Origin: Phycisphaerales bacterium | GTDB lineage: Bacteria > Planctomycetota > Phycisphaerae > Phycisphaerales > UBA1924 | NCBI GenBank assembly: GCA_029260555.1 | Contig: JAJDCZ010000054.1 | Coordinates: forward strand, 1 to 47,369 | Length of the DNA stretch: 47,369 bases | Reading direction: 5' to 3' | In this document: positions 8,659-17,041 of the stretch, one piece after another | Layout: every line of letters starts with the position of its first letter | Position numbering within the stretch: the stretch's first letter is position 1 | Notes under the pieces: model-generated | Databases searched by the model: none | The model's input: the letters and a program-made list of their open reading frames with translations, nothing else | Told to the model about the DNA's origin: nothing | Position numbers and translations under genes: made by a program

Positions 8659-8745
8659 ATGCGTCAAGCCGATTATAGCACTAATGGCGTAGTTGACACA
8701 GCAGATGTTCAGACAATGCTCGACATTTTAGCAAACCAAAACTAA
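8659..8745 (+). CDS. Mini-ORF encoding one dockerin-like EF-hand repeat
   Basis: A 28-codon ORF whose product contains 'DYSTNGVVDTADVQTML', which matches the calcium-loop-plus-helix pattern of planctomycete dockerin repeats (compare 'DFTGDGIVDVLDFF' in the protein at 35514-36893). It lies directly after a good promoter, so a transcript would start almost at the ATG. It lacks a signal peptide and could be the surviving end of a deleted secreted protein. The frame is open upstream without a start codon. Real translation is uncertain. Confidence 0.35.
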   Translation: MRQADYSTNGVVDTADVQTMLDILANQN

Positions 8746-8772
8746 TGGCTTTGTTGAGCTGTAAGAAAGAGA

Positions 8773-9231
8773 ATGACATTCTTGCGAAATAAATTTAGGA
8801 AAATTCTCGCTGTTGGAATTTTGTTTGTTTTTTCTATTGTGGTAATCTATGGTTTTTTCAAACTCCCTATTGTTCAGTCCGTATTGTATGAAACAGGGTC
8901 TGTAACAGGCCTGGGTGAGTCGTGGTCGAGCAGAAATATTGAAAGGACAAAAAAAAGAGGTGATGTAATCATCAAAGCGATCGAATCCTATCGAAAAGAC
9001 CACAACGAGCTCCCAAAGAAACTCGACAATCTAAAACCAGATTATATCAAGCTACTGCCTAGACCAATGGTAGGCAAGAGAAAATGGACTTATCATATAT
9101 ACCTTGTTGATACTCATGAATACTACATTCAAGTCGAATCAAAATATAAAAATGGTGGACTTTTTAACCCAATGTATTTGCGCTGTATTTCAACCAATAA
9201 AAAATGGTATTTACAAGATGACTCTTTTTAA
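8773..9231 (+). CDS. Small membrane-anchored protein, AT-rich gene
   Basis: A 152-residue protein with a basic N-terminus, one membrane segment (residues 9-28, 'ILAVGILFVFSIVVIYGFF') and an outer domain. The segment 'IIKAIESYRKDHNELPKKLDNL' (partly quoted) resembles the alpha-helix plus 'P..L..L' region of type II secretion pseudopilins, although the usual GFTLxE leader motif is missing. I do not assign a function. Base composition is clearly more AT-rich than the flanking mutM and tadA genes, which suggests recent acquisition. It is probably transcribed from the promoter at 8627-8654. Confidence 0.65.
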   Translation: MTFLRNKFRKILAVGILFVFSIVVIYGFFKLPIVQSVLYETGSVTGLGESWSSRNIERTKKRGDVIIKAIESYRKDHNELPKKLDNLKPDYIKLLPRPMVGKRKWTYHIYLVDTHEYYIQVESKYKNGGLFNPMYLRCISTNKKWYLQDDSF

Positions 9232-9303
9232 TGCAAACTCTAATGAAAATTATAGTCAACATCAGCACAAGATAACCAGAGATCAGCCGGGCAGCAGCAG
9301 CGT

Positions 9304-9834
9304 TCAACGCTGGCGAAGCTCCTGAAAAAACACACGAAGTAGCTCTGAACACTCCCCCTCCAGCACGCCCGCAATTGGCACCACGCGATGGTTCAGCCTT
9401 TTATCCTGTGTCAGGTTCAATATCGACCCCATCGCTCCTGCTTTGGGGTCACTGGCTCCATACACCACTCGTCCCATGCGTGCGTTGATGATCGTGCCAG
9501 CGCACATCGCGCAAGGCTCAAGCGTCACCACCAGCGTGCAACCTGAAAGCCTCCAGTCGCCCAGTTCTGCTGCTGCCTGGCGCATGGCGATCAGCTCAGC
9601 ATGGCCGCAGGGATCTGCATCAACCTCGCGTCGATTAAACCCCCTGCCCAGTACCTTGCCTGTTGCGGTTTCATACACCACCGCTCCCACGGGCACTTCC
9701 CCCAATGTTGCAGCCTGCCCCGCAAGTTCAAGAGCCTCCTCCATCGCCTGCACATCACGCCTTGCTGCATGACTTGCATCCAGGCAGCAAGCCCTGGGCT
9801 TCATCCGTCTGAGCCAGAACACCCCCCGCCTCAT
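9304..9834 (-). CDS. tadA: tRNA-specific adenosine deaminase
   Basis: TadA converts A34 to inosine in the tRNA-Arg(ACG) wobble position. The zinc/catalytic motifs are 'HAELIAM' (HAE, catalytic glutamate) and 'PCAMCAG' (PCxxC). The RNA-binding region includes 'MGRVVYGASDPKAGA'. The 176-residue product has about 25 more N-terminal residues than usual. I kept this start because its ATG overlaps the tatC stop as ATGA (9831-9834), a typical translational coupling. A shorter start near residue 31 is possible. Confidence 0.93.
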   Translation of the reverse strand: MRRGVFWLRRMKPRACCLDASHAARRDVQAMEEALELAGQAATLGEVPVGAVVYETATGKVLGRGFNRREVDADPCGHAELIAMRQAAAELGDWRLSGCTLVVTLEPCAMCAGTIINARMGRVVYGASDPKAGAMGSILNLTQDKRLNHRVVPIAGVLEGECSELLRVFFQELRQR

Positions 9835-10886
9835 ACCTGGGCCTCTCCATCATCATCGTTGTTGTTCTGCCAGAACACCCCTCGTGCCACCCGATCCGCT
9901 GGCAGCAGTAACAACAGGATCTGCCCCAGTTCGAAAAGCACATACAAAGGTCCTGCCAGCAGCAGCATCGACACCGGGTCCGCAGGCGTCAAAAACGCAG
10001 CAGCCACCGCACACCCCAGAACCACATATCGGCGGTATTTCGTCAGCGTTTTTCTCTCAACAATTCCCGCCCACCCCAGCAAGAGCACCACCACAGGCAT
10101 CTGAAAACCAATCGCAAACGCCAGTGCCAGCGACAAAAACAGCTTGACATACTCACTCACGCGATACTGCTGAACAATCCCCGTGCTCCTGGTCAAAGGC
10201 ACCCCCAGCACCTCCACACGCCTCACCTCTCCCCCCCCACCCCTGTCCCCGCTCTCCCCCCCATTTCCCACCGGAATCGCCACACGAAGCTCTTTGCGCT
10301 GGGTATTGATCCAGATTTGCCCCGCCATTGGCTCTGGTGGATCTTCGCTCAGCATCGTCACATCACCCACCAGCGTTCCCACAGGCACCGGTGCCGTCGT
10401 TGCAGCCTGTTCACCGATGTTCATGCTGAAGGTAATAAAAAAGTTCAGCATCACCGGAAACATGACAAAGTACAAAAACACCGTGCCTGTCACCGTCAAA
10501 AGCGCACTCATAGGCACCAACAGGTGCACAAATCGGCGTTCTCTTTCAAAAAGCCCCGGTGCGACAAACAACCACGCCTGGTACAAAATCCACGGGCTTC
10601 CCGCCAGAATCGTCATAATCATGGCGATGCGGAAGTAGGTCGCAAATGTCTCGATGGGGCCCGTCGCCTGCAAATACGGCGGCAACCCCGCTGAGGTCAG
10701 CTCGTGCCTGAGAGGCTCAAGCAGCAGTGCCAGAATCTGATCGCCAAAGATCAACGCAACGATGAAGATCGGAATCACACCCAAGAGGCCGAATGTCAGC
10801 CGACGCCTCAGATCTTCCAGATGCTCACCAAAGGGCATAGAAAAACCAGCAGGGTTTGTATCAAGCATGGGTGACAGGCCAGCCAT
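9831..10886 (-). CDS. tatC: Twin-arginine translocase subunit TatC
   Basis: TatC recognises twin-arginine signal peptides and with TatA/B exports folded proteins. Family features include 'FGEHLEDLRRRL' at the N-terminus, 'GSPWILYQAWLFVAPGLFERER', and 'TPADPVSMLLLAGPLYVLFELG'. At 351 residues it is about 95 longer than E. coli TatC. The extra sequence is mainly an insertion between membrane segments 3 and 4, in the second periplasmic loop, including a glycine-rich 'GDRGGGGEVRR' stretch. The ATG at 10886 was chosen over an upstream TTG at 10931. tadA overlaps its stop. No tatA is present nearby. Confidence 0.93.
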   Translation of the reverse strand: MAGLSPMLDTNPAGFSMPFGEHLEDLRRRLTFGLLGVIPIFIVALIFGDQILALLLEPLRHELTSAGLPPYLQATGPIETFATYFRIAMIMTILAGSPWILYQAWLFVAPGLFERERRFVHLLVPMSALLTVTGTVFLYFVMFPVMLNFFITFSMNIGEQAATTAPVPVGTLVGDVTMLSEDPPEPMAGQIWINTQRKELRVAIPVGNGGESGDRGGGGEVRRVEVLGVPLTRSTGIVQQYRVSEYVKLFLSLALAFAIGFQMPVVVLLLGWAGIVERKTLTKYRRYVVLGCAVAAAFLTPADPVSMLLLAGPLYVLFELGQILLLLLPADRVARGVFWQNNNDDDGEAQV

Positions 10887-11061
10887 AGATGCGTCCGATT
10901 CAACATAAAAACGACCAGAAATCAGCCCCAAAGCCTATGCACCGCGCCCATGCGTGACCCAGGCCCGCTTTGCCGGTACAAAAAACTGCACACATTGTGA
11001 CGGATACCGCCAGCTGGCGCATCCATATGAATCAGTAGAACCGGAGAACCGTGTGACAGGA

Positions 11062-11628
11062 ATGAAAGCCACTGACGACCATACACGGGTCTGTCGCGCT
11101 ATCCAGGGCGATCAGCAGGCTTTGTGCGCCCTGTGGCAAATGCACCGCCGATGGGTTGCAGCCATCCTGCTTGCCCACAAGCCAAAGCAGGTTGAACTCG
11201 ATGATCTCCTGCAGGAAGTTGCCATGTTGCTCGTCAAAAACATCAAGTCTCTCAAAGACCCCGCAGCATTCAAAGGCTGGCTCCGCACGATCGCAATCAA
11301 CACCGCAAGAGTCGCGGCTCGAAGCCCGGCCCGCACCCGCTCGGTGCCTCTCAACCCAGCGATTCAAACTCAAATCAGAACACCAGTTGACCAGTTCAAC
11401 GCACCAGCACTCAAAGAAGAAGCGTCAAAGGTATTGAATCTTGCTCTGCAACTTCCTGAAGCTTACCGCGAACCGCTCATCCTGCGATGTGTTCAAGGCT
11501 TGTCGTACCGCCGCATCGCCACAGTGTTGAGCCTGCCTGAAACTACCATCGAAACACGCATCGCCCGTGCCCGCAAAATGGTTCGGCAGATGGCTCTGGC
11601 AGATCAGCCTCTCAGTCAGCACTCATAA
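11062..11628 (+). CDS. ECF-type RNA polymerase sigma factor
   Basis: A 188-residue sigma70-family factor of extracytoplasmic-function size. Region 2 is visible as 'ELDDLLQEVAMLLVKNIKSL' with the following 'FKGWLRTIAINTARVAAR'. Region 4 is 'LPEAYREPLILRCVQGLSYRRI' (partly) followed by 'SLPETTIETRIARARKMVRQ', the helix-turn-helix that reads the -35 box. The ATG at 11062 was chosen because earlier in-frame codons do not look protein-like. The next gene, 14 bases downstream, encodes a single-pass membrane protein likely to be its anti-sigma factor. Confidence 0.88.
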   Translation: MKATDDHTRVCRAIQGDQQALCALWQMHRRWVAAILLAHKPKQVELDDLLQEVAMLLVKNIKSLKDPAAFKGWLRTIAINTARVAARSPARTRSVPLNPAIQTQIRTPVDQFNAPALKEEASKVLNLALQLPEAYREPLILRCVQGLSYRRIATVLSLPETTIETRIARARKMVRQMALADQPLSQHS

Positions 11629-11642
11629 CCCAAGGCTAACGA

Positions 11643-12317
11643 ATGACACACGAACACCACAATCTGCCAACACCTGTTGATAAGGATGTGCTCATCAGCC
11701 GAATCGTCGATGGCATCGCCAGCGAAAGCGACTGGGCTTCATTTGAAACACTTTGTTCACAAGACGCCTCGCTCTGGCAGGATCTCGCAGCATCCCAAAG
11801 GTTCAATCAGGAACTCTTGATCACGGTTGAGTCTCAGTTGAGTGTTGCAGATGATATCCAACTTCCCATGGACCCGCATGTGCTCCCCACACACCGCTTG
11901 AAGATGGCTCTTTCCTGGAGCGGCTGGGCCATCGCTGCAGCATTGACACTCACCTGGGCGCTGGGTTTGTCTACAGGGCTGAACAACACAAAAGGCAATA
12001 CCGCAGGCCTTGTCCCCACGATCAGCACACCTGATGAAGCGTTCGATCGTTATCTCTCGCTGGGTCAAAGCTCAGGCACCGTCATCAATGAAGTTCCCAC
12101 AAAAGTTCTGCTTCATTCCACCCGCCTGCCCGGTGAGTCTGGCTTTCAGGTAATCTACATCCGCCAGATCGTTGAACGGGCGATTGTCTCGGACATCAAC
12201 CTCTACCGCATGGATCAGGACGAAACCGGCAGGCCTGTGCCCATTCGCATCACCCCCCGCATTCAACCTGTCTCCAATACGCAATCAGACTCAATATATA
12301 ATGCAGATCCCATCTGA
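11643..12317 (+). CDS. Probable membrane anti-sigma factor
   Basis: A 224-residue protein with a cytoplasmic N-terminal part of about 95 residues ('LISRIVDGIASESDWASFETL'-like start, partly quoted), one membrane segment around residues 97-112 ('GWAIAAALTLTWALGLSTG'), and an outer part of about 110 residues. Short cytoplasmic N-terminus, one membrane helix and position just after an ECF sigma gene are the hallmarks of anti-sigma factors. No zinc-binding HxxxCxxC motif is present. The assignment rests on context and topology rather than on a recognised domain. Confidence 0.65.
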   Translation: MTHEHHNLPTPVDKDVLISRIVDGIASESDWASFETLCSQDASLWQDLAASQRFNQELLITVESQLSVADDIQLPMDPHVLPTHRLKMALSWSGWAIAAALTLTWALGLSTGLNNTKGNTAGLVPTISTPDEAFDRYLSLGQSSGTVINEVPTKVLLHSTRLPGESGFQVIYIRQIVERAIVSDINLYRMDQDETGRPVPIRITPRIQPVSNTQSDSIYNADPI

Positions 12318-12397
12318 ACCCGGTTTCAGATAAAAATCGTGTGATTAAATACAGAACCACAAAATCCTCATCGAAAAACCAAACAAAGGAGATGACC

Positions 12398-13660
12398 ATG
12401 ATTAAAATGACAGCCCCCATTCTGGCAGCCTCAGCACTGCTGATCACAGCAGGAACAACGCTGGCAAGCCCGCCCGAAGATTCCAGCCCTCACCAGAAGC
12501 ATGTGCGTACCTTCAAAGAGCTTCGTGGTCAGTATGATCAACCCCTCCATCGTGATGTCGACAGCGATGAAGACAGTATCGAAATCACCATCAACGACGA
12601 TCAGATCCACGCCATCATCAATGGCAAGGAAATCGACCCCGATCGAATCAAGCGCACAGGCAACAAAATCATCATCTTTGATAATGATGGCAACAAAATC
12701 ACTGAGTTTTCAACCATCATGCCAGCGACTCCCAATACGCCACACATGGTCAGAATAGACGATTACATGATTGGCAAGGATATGAGATTCCAGCCAGACA
12801 AGCCCAAGGTCATGGTTGGCATCACCATGGCTGAGCCGGATTCGGATCGCCTGGCAGATTACGACTTTGACCCTGAAAACACCATCCTCATCTCGCGCGT
12901 TCTTGAAGGCTTGCCCGCAGACCGTGCAGGCCTGAAGAAAAACGACATCATCATCAAAATCGATGGCAAACATCCCGCATCACTCAAGCGACTCCAAAAG
13001 ATCCTGCTGAAAAAAACCCCGGGTGACGAACTAAATCTCATAGTGCTTCGCGACAACAAGCGAAAAAAAATCGTCATCGAACTGGCTCCACGAGATCCTC
13101 AAAAACTCACACTCCGCCAAATGAGCCCCGATGCAGAGTTCCCCGGCATGAGGCTTCAGGATTTCTCAAACATGGACCCGGAGAGCTTCTCCTTCAAAAT
13201 GGATATGCACGCTCCCCTGGAAGCCATCGAAGCTCTCAACGAAGCCCTTGAAAAACTCCACAACATTCAGTCTGAAATAGATGACATCGATATTCGCGAG
13301 GCACTCAGCCAGGCACTCGAATCGCTCGAAGTCGCCAAAGACCAACTCCACAGGCAAGGCTCTGGCTCCATTCAAGAATGGGTTGAACAGCTCAGAGATG
13401 GCGCTGGTCAACATCTCACCAACAGATTCAAGCTGAGGAACAACGGTGAGGGCAAAGTCCTGATCGAAACAGCACCAAGTTCGCCAGACGCTCCCAAACC
13501 ACCCGCCATGCTCTTCAGAATGAACGAAAATCAGCCCCACCAGGTGCAAGCCCAGGCTGATCGTCGCATCGTGCTCCTCAATAAACGCATGGACAAGCTG
13601 GACCAGAGACTCGACCACATCACAGAGCTGCTGGAAAGAATTGCTGAAGACAACGACTGA
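12398..13660 (+). CDS. Secreted PDZ-domain protein
   Basis: A 420-residue protein with a cleavable signal peptide ('MIKMTAPILAASALLITAG', cleavage near TLA-SP). The start is fixed by AAAGGAG at 12385-12391, six bases before the ATG. The middle (about residues 130-230) is a PDZ domain with 'ILISRVLEGLPADRAGLKKN' and 'GDELNLIVLRDNKRKKIVIE'. The rest is charged and helical, ending in a coiled coil ('LDQRLDHITELLERIAED'). No serine protease triad is present, so it is not a complete HtrA/DegP. As third gene after sigma and anti-sigma it may sense or respond to envelope stress. Confidence 0.85.
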   Translation: MIKMTAPILAASALLITAGTTLASPPEDSSPHQKHVRTFKELRGQYDQPLHRDVDSDEDSIEITINDDQIHAIINGKEIDPDRIKRTGNKIIIFDNDGNKITEFSTIMPATPNTPHMVRIDDYMIGKDMRFQPDKPKVMVGITMAEPDSDRLADYDFDPENTILISRVLEGLPADRAGLKKNDIIIKIDGKHPASLKRLQKILLKKTPGDELNLIVLRDNKRKKIVIELAPRDPQKLTLRQMSPDAEFPGMRLQDFSNMDPESFSFKMDMHAPLEAIEALNEALEKLHNIQSEIDDIDIREALSQALESLEVAKDQLHRQGSGSIQEWVEQLRDGAGQHLTNRFKLRNNGEGKVLIETAPSSPDAPKPPAMLFRMNENQPHQVQAQADRRIVLLNKRMDKLDQRLDHITELLERIAEDND

Positions 13661-13696
13661 CCCCAGCTAACACATCCCTGAAACAAACTCCGCAAG

Positions 13697-13731
13697 CGCG
13701 GCGAGGCCTGATCAGGCCCGTCGCGTTTTTT
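13697..13731 (+). terminator. Rho-independent terminator of the sigma/anti-sigma/PDZ operon
   Basis: CGCGGCG (13697-13703), one bulged A, GGCCT (13705-13709), loop GATC, AGGCC (13714-13718) and CGTCGCG (13719-13725) form a 12-bp stem with one G-T pair. Six T residues follow (13726-13731). It lies 37 bases after the PDZ gene stop. Confidence 0.9.
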
Positions 13732-13855
13732 CTTGCCCAACCCCCCAATCTTTGCTCAGACTCACCGCCCACCCTAGCCGATGGCAGTTGTGCATCTCTA
13801 CAGTTCGTCCGAGAACACCAAAGGCCTATCGTCAGAGCCTGTCCGGGAGGTCCTC

Positions 13856-15742
13856 ATGGGGTTTGAAGCCTGGTACACCATCAGCGTGATCATTTTCATC
13901 ATCGCTGCTCTTGCCAGCAATCGCATCGGACCAGATACCGTCATGCTTGGCGGCATCACCCTTCTGCTTGTCGTTGGCATTCTTGACCCCAAATCCGCCG
14001 CTGCGGGCTTTGCTGACCCTTCAGTTCTCATGATCGCAGCGCTCTTTGTGATCGCTACAGGCCTCAGTCAGACCGGCGCCATGACCATGATTACCTCCCA
14101 TGTTCTGGGCAAGCCTCAAACCCTTTCTGGTGCCCAGTTCAGAATGATGGTCCCTGTCGCAGCCATGAGCGCGGTCATGAACAACACCCCCATCGTCGCC
14201 ATGTACATGCCCGTGGTGCATGACTGGGCACGAAAACTCCGCATCAGCCCATCCAAGCTCTTCATCCCTCTCTCATTCGCCTCCATCTTCGGCGGAGCCT
14301 GCACGCTCATAGGCACCAGTTCCAACCTGGCGGTCAATCAGCTCTACCTTGAATACTTCCAGAGCAATGCCCAGATGCTTCATGATGCCTTTGGCATCGT
14401 CGAGCCTTCCAGTGCAAGGCAGTTCTGGGCAGTGGCAATCGTTGGTCTGCCTTGCGCGATCATCGGCATACCCATGGTCGTCTATCTTTCCCGCTGGTTT
14501 CTGCCCGTGCGCGTCGCACCAGATCAGGACTTCACGCAAGCCAGGCAATACGCAGTTGAAATGCTGGTCGAAAAGGCAAGCCCCATCGTCGATAAAACCA
14601 TCGAGCAGGCGGATCTGCGTCAGCTTCCAGGGCTTTACCTCGTCGAAATTCAACGAGGTGATGAGGTCCTGCCCGCGGTCAGCCCTGATGTCACACTCCA
14701 GGCTGGGGATTGCCTAGTCTTTGTAGGCATTGTGGATTCAGTCGTTGACCTTCTCAAAATCCGAGGCCTCGTCCCCGCCACCACTCAGGCCAGCAAAATT
14801 GCTGCAAACCGAGGCCAACGCCGCATCGTCGAAGCAGTCGTCAGCCATGGCTCGCCTCTGGTTCGGCAAACCGTGCGTCAAAGTCAATTCCGAACACGCT
14901 ACAACGCAGCCATCATCGCGGTTCATCGCGCAGGTCATCGCATCAACAAAAAAATCGGCGATATCGTTCTCAAACCAGGCGACACGCTGCTGCTCATGAC
15001 ACACTCGGGGTTCGTCCCAGCCCACCGAAACTCCAAGGATTTCTACCTCGTCTCCACCGTGGACAATGCCAGGGAAGTTCACTACGAACGCGCCTGGGTT
15101 GCGATCGGAATTATGGCACTGTTGGTCATTCTTCTCACCATGCCCCTGGGTCTGATTGTTTCCAAAATCAATCAGATCACAGGCCTGTCCCTTCCTCAGC
15201 GAAACATGCCACCGCTTGCGGTAGGCTTTCTTTGCGCATCACTGATGGTGTACACCCGTTGTTGCACAGGCACAGCTGCGCGAAACGCCATCAACTGGCA
15301 GGTACTACTGGTTATCGGTGCAGCTCTGGGCATTGGTCGCGCCATGCGCGACACCGGTGCTGCTCAAGGCATTGCAGACGCTTTTCTTTCTGTCACAGGC
15401 TCACTCAACCCCTACACCCAGCTCTTTGTGTTTTCGATCATGGTCAATATCTTCTGTCAGCTTGTGACCAACAAGGGTGCTGCGGTTCTCATGTTTCCTA
15501 TTGCCATCGCCATCGCACACAATCAGCACCTCAACCCCGAGCCTTTTGTCATCACGCTCATGGCGACCGCAGCCTGCTCGTTCATGACGCCCATCGGTTT
15601 TCCCACAAACCTCATGGTCTATGGCCCGGGTGGCTATCGTTTTTCTGATTACCTGAGAATGGGAATCCCCCTCACACTGCTCGTCGCCATCATCTCCACA
15701 ATCGCAACTCCACTCGCTTTTCCCTTTGTTCCCACCCCATAA
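13856..15742 (+). CDS. SLC13/DASS-type permease with two TrkA-C domains
   Basis: A 628-residue membrane transporter of the divalent anion:sodium symporter (ArsB/CitT-like) group. Both halves carry family segments: 'MNNTPIVAMYMPVVHDWA' with 'GTSSNLAVNQLY', and 'NIFCQLVTNKGAAVLMFPIA' with 'TPIGFPTNLMVYGPGGY'. Two cytoplasmic RCK_C/TrkA-C domains lie between (about residues 232-300 and 322-385), each ending in 'GDCLVFVG' or 'GDTLLLMT'. The start at 13856 is supported by GGGAGG at 13845-13850. The substrate (sulfate, dicarboxylate or other) cannot be read from sequence. Sulfate would fit the nearby sulfotransferase gene, but that is speculation. Confidence 0.88.
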   Translation: MGFEAWYTISVIIFIIAALASNRIGPDTVMLGGITLLLVVGILDPKSAAAGFADPSVLMIAALFVIATGLSQTGAMTMITSHVLGKPQTLSGAQFRMMVPVAAMSAVMNNTPIVAMYMPVVHDWARKLRISPSKLFIPLSFASIFGGACTLIGTSSNLAVNQLYLEYFQSNAQMLHDAFGIVEPSSARQFWAVAIVGLPCAIIGIPMVVYLSRWFLPVRVAPDQDFTQARQYAVEMLVEKASPIVDKTIEQADLRQLPGLYLVEIQRGDEVLPAVSPDVTLQAGDCLVFVGIVDSVVDLLKIRGLVPATTQASKIAANRGQRRIVEAVVSHGSPLVRQTVRQSQFRTRYNAAIIAVHRAGHRINKKIGDIVLKPGDTLLLMTHSGFVPAHRNSKDFYLVSTVDNAREVHYERAWVAIGIMALLVILLTMPLGLIVSKINQITGLSLPQRNMPPLAVGFLCASLMVYTRCCTGTAARNAINWQVLLVIGAALGIGRAMRDTGAAQGIADAFLSVTGSLNPYTQLFVFSIMVNIFCQLVTNKGAAVLMFPIAIAIAHNQHLNPEPFVITLMATAACSFMTPIGFPTNLMVYGPGGYRFSDYLRMGIPLTLLVAIISTIATPLAFPFVPTP

Positions 15743-15751
15743 ACCCAACCC

Positions 15752-17041
15752 ATGAAGAACGCAGCAGGCTATAAACAACACATGGACGATAAGCCCTCGC
15801 ACATCGTGCTGCTCAACCAACCCTTCCACCCAGATGTCGTTGCAACCGCGCAAATGGGCAAGGATCTCGCGGATCATCTCATTAATCAGGGCTTTACTGT
15901 CTCAGCCATTGCCAGCCGATCAATCTATGGCTCAACCGGCGCAACTCTCCCCAAACACGAAGTCATCGACAACATCACCATCCACCGTGTCGGCTCCAAC
16001 ATCTTCGGCAAAAAAGGAATCATCGCCAGACTCGCAGATTTTGCCCTCTTCTACCTCCAGGCGGGGTTCAAAATCACAACCATGAAAAAACCCACCGTAG
16101 TTGTCAGCTTCACCACGCCGCCCTTTATCGCGTTGCTCGGTTTATGGTGCCGGCTCGCCCGCGGTTCCAAAGCTGTCTACTGGGTTATGGATCTCTACCC
16201 CGATGTCCCCGTCGCCTGCAGCGTCATGTCCCCTCGTTCACCCCTGACAAAGCTCATGGAACACATCCATCGGTGGATACTCAAGAAAAGTGATGCGGTC
16301 GTCGTTCTCGGTCGATGCATGAAAAACCGCGTCATCGACAAAGGCATCCCCGAATCCCGCATCCACTTCATCCCCGTCTGGCCTATTGATGCCGGGCTCA
16401 AGCCTGTTACACATGAATCCAACTCGCTCCGAAAAAAGTGGAACCCGGATAACCAGACCTGCGTGATGTATTCAGGAAACTTCGGCATCGCCCACGATGC
16501 AGACACGCTCATGAACGCCATGATCAAACTCCGCGATGACAACTCCATCCGCTTTGATTTCATTGGCAGCGGCAAACGACGCGCCCTCGTCGAACAGACA
16601 ATCAAAGACAGTCATCTCATAAACGCTGCCTGGCATGAATATGTTCCTCGCGAACAACTGGCTCATTCGCTCTCGGCAGGTGATATTCACATCGTCTCCA
16701 TCAAAGAAGGTCTGGAAGGACTCATCGTCCCCTCCAAAATGTTCGGCATCATGTCTGTGGGAAGACCCGTTATCTACATCGGTAACAGACAATCAGAAAT
16801 AGCCCGTATCATCTCTGAATCAGGCTGTGGCCTGCTCGTGTCCCAGGGTGATGATGCTGCACTGGTTGATGCCATTCAGACGCTGGCGAAGAACCCTGCA
16901 AAGCGCCAACTCATGGGCCAGGCGGGCAAAGATGCGCTCAAAGGCATCTACGACAAACACTCCGCCTGTCAGGCATGGTCTGAACTGCTCACCAGACTCA
17001 CCGGGAGCGCAAGCGTTGAGCCAGAGGGGGTTACGCCATGA
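15752..17041 (+). CDS. Glycosyltransferase, GT4 family (WcaI/WbuB-like)
   Basis: A 429-residue GT-B-fold transferase. The N-terminal Rossmann half begins 'IVLLNQPFHPDVVATAQM', typical of the WbuB/WcaI group. The C-terminal nucleotide-sugar half has 'CVMYSGNFGIAHDADTLMNA', 'FIGSGKRRALVEQ' and 'VPSKMFGIMSVGRPVIYIG'. It probably adds a sugar to a lipid-linked intermediate at the inner membrane. An alternative ATG at 15782 exists; neither start has a Shine-Dalgarno site. It is the first gene of a plus-strand polysaccharide operon and its stop overlaps the next start (ATGA, 17038-17041). Confidence 0.88.
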   Translation: MKNAAGYKQHMDDKPSHIVLLNQPFHPDVVATAQMGKDLADHLINQGFTVSAIASRSIYGSTGATLPKHEVIDNITIHRVGSNIFGKKGIIARLADFALFYLQAGFKITTMKKPTVVVSFTTPPFIALLGLWCRLARGSKAVYWVMDLYPDVPVACSVMSPRSPLTKLMEHIHRWILKKSDAVVVLGRCMKNRVIDKGIPESRIHFIPVWPIDAGLKPVTHESNSLRKKWNPDNQTCVMYSGNFGIAHDADTLMNAMIKLRDDNSIRFDFIGSGKRRALVEQTIKDSHLINAAWHEYVPREQLAHSLSAGDIHIVSIKEGLEGLIVPSKMFGIMSVGRPVIYIGNRQSEIARIISESGCGLLVSQGDDAALVDAIQTLAKNPAKRQLMGQAGKDALKGIYDKHSACQAWSELLTRLTGSASVEPEGVTP

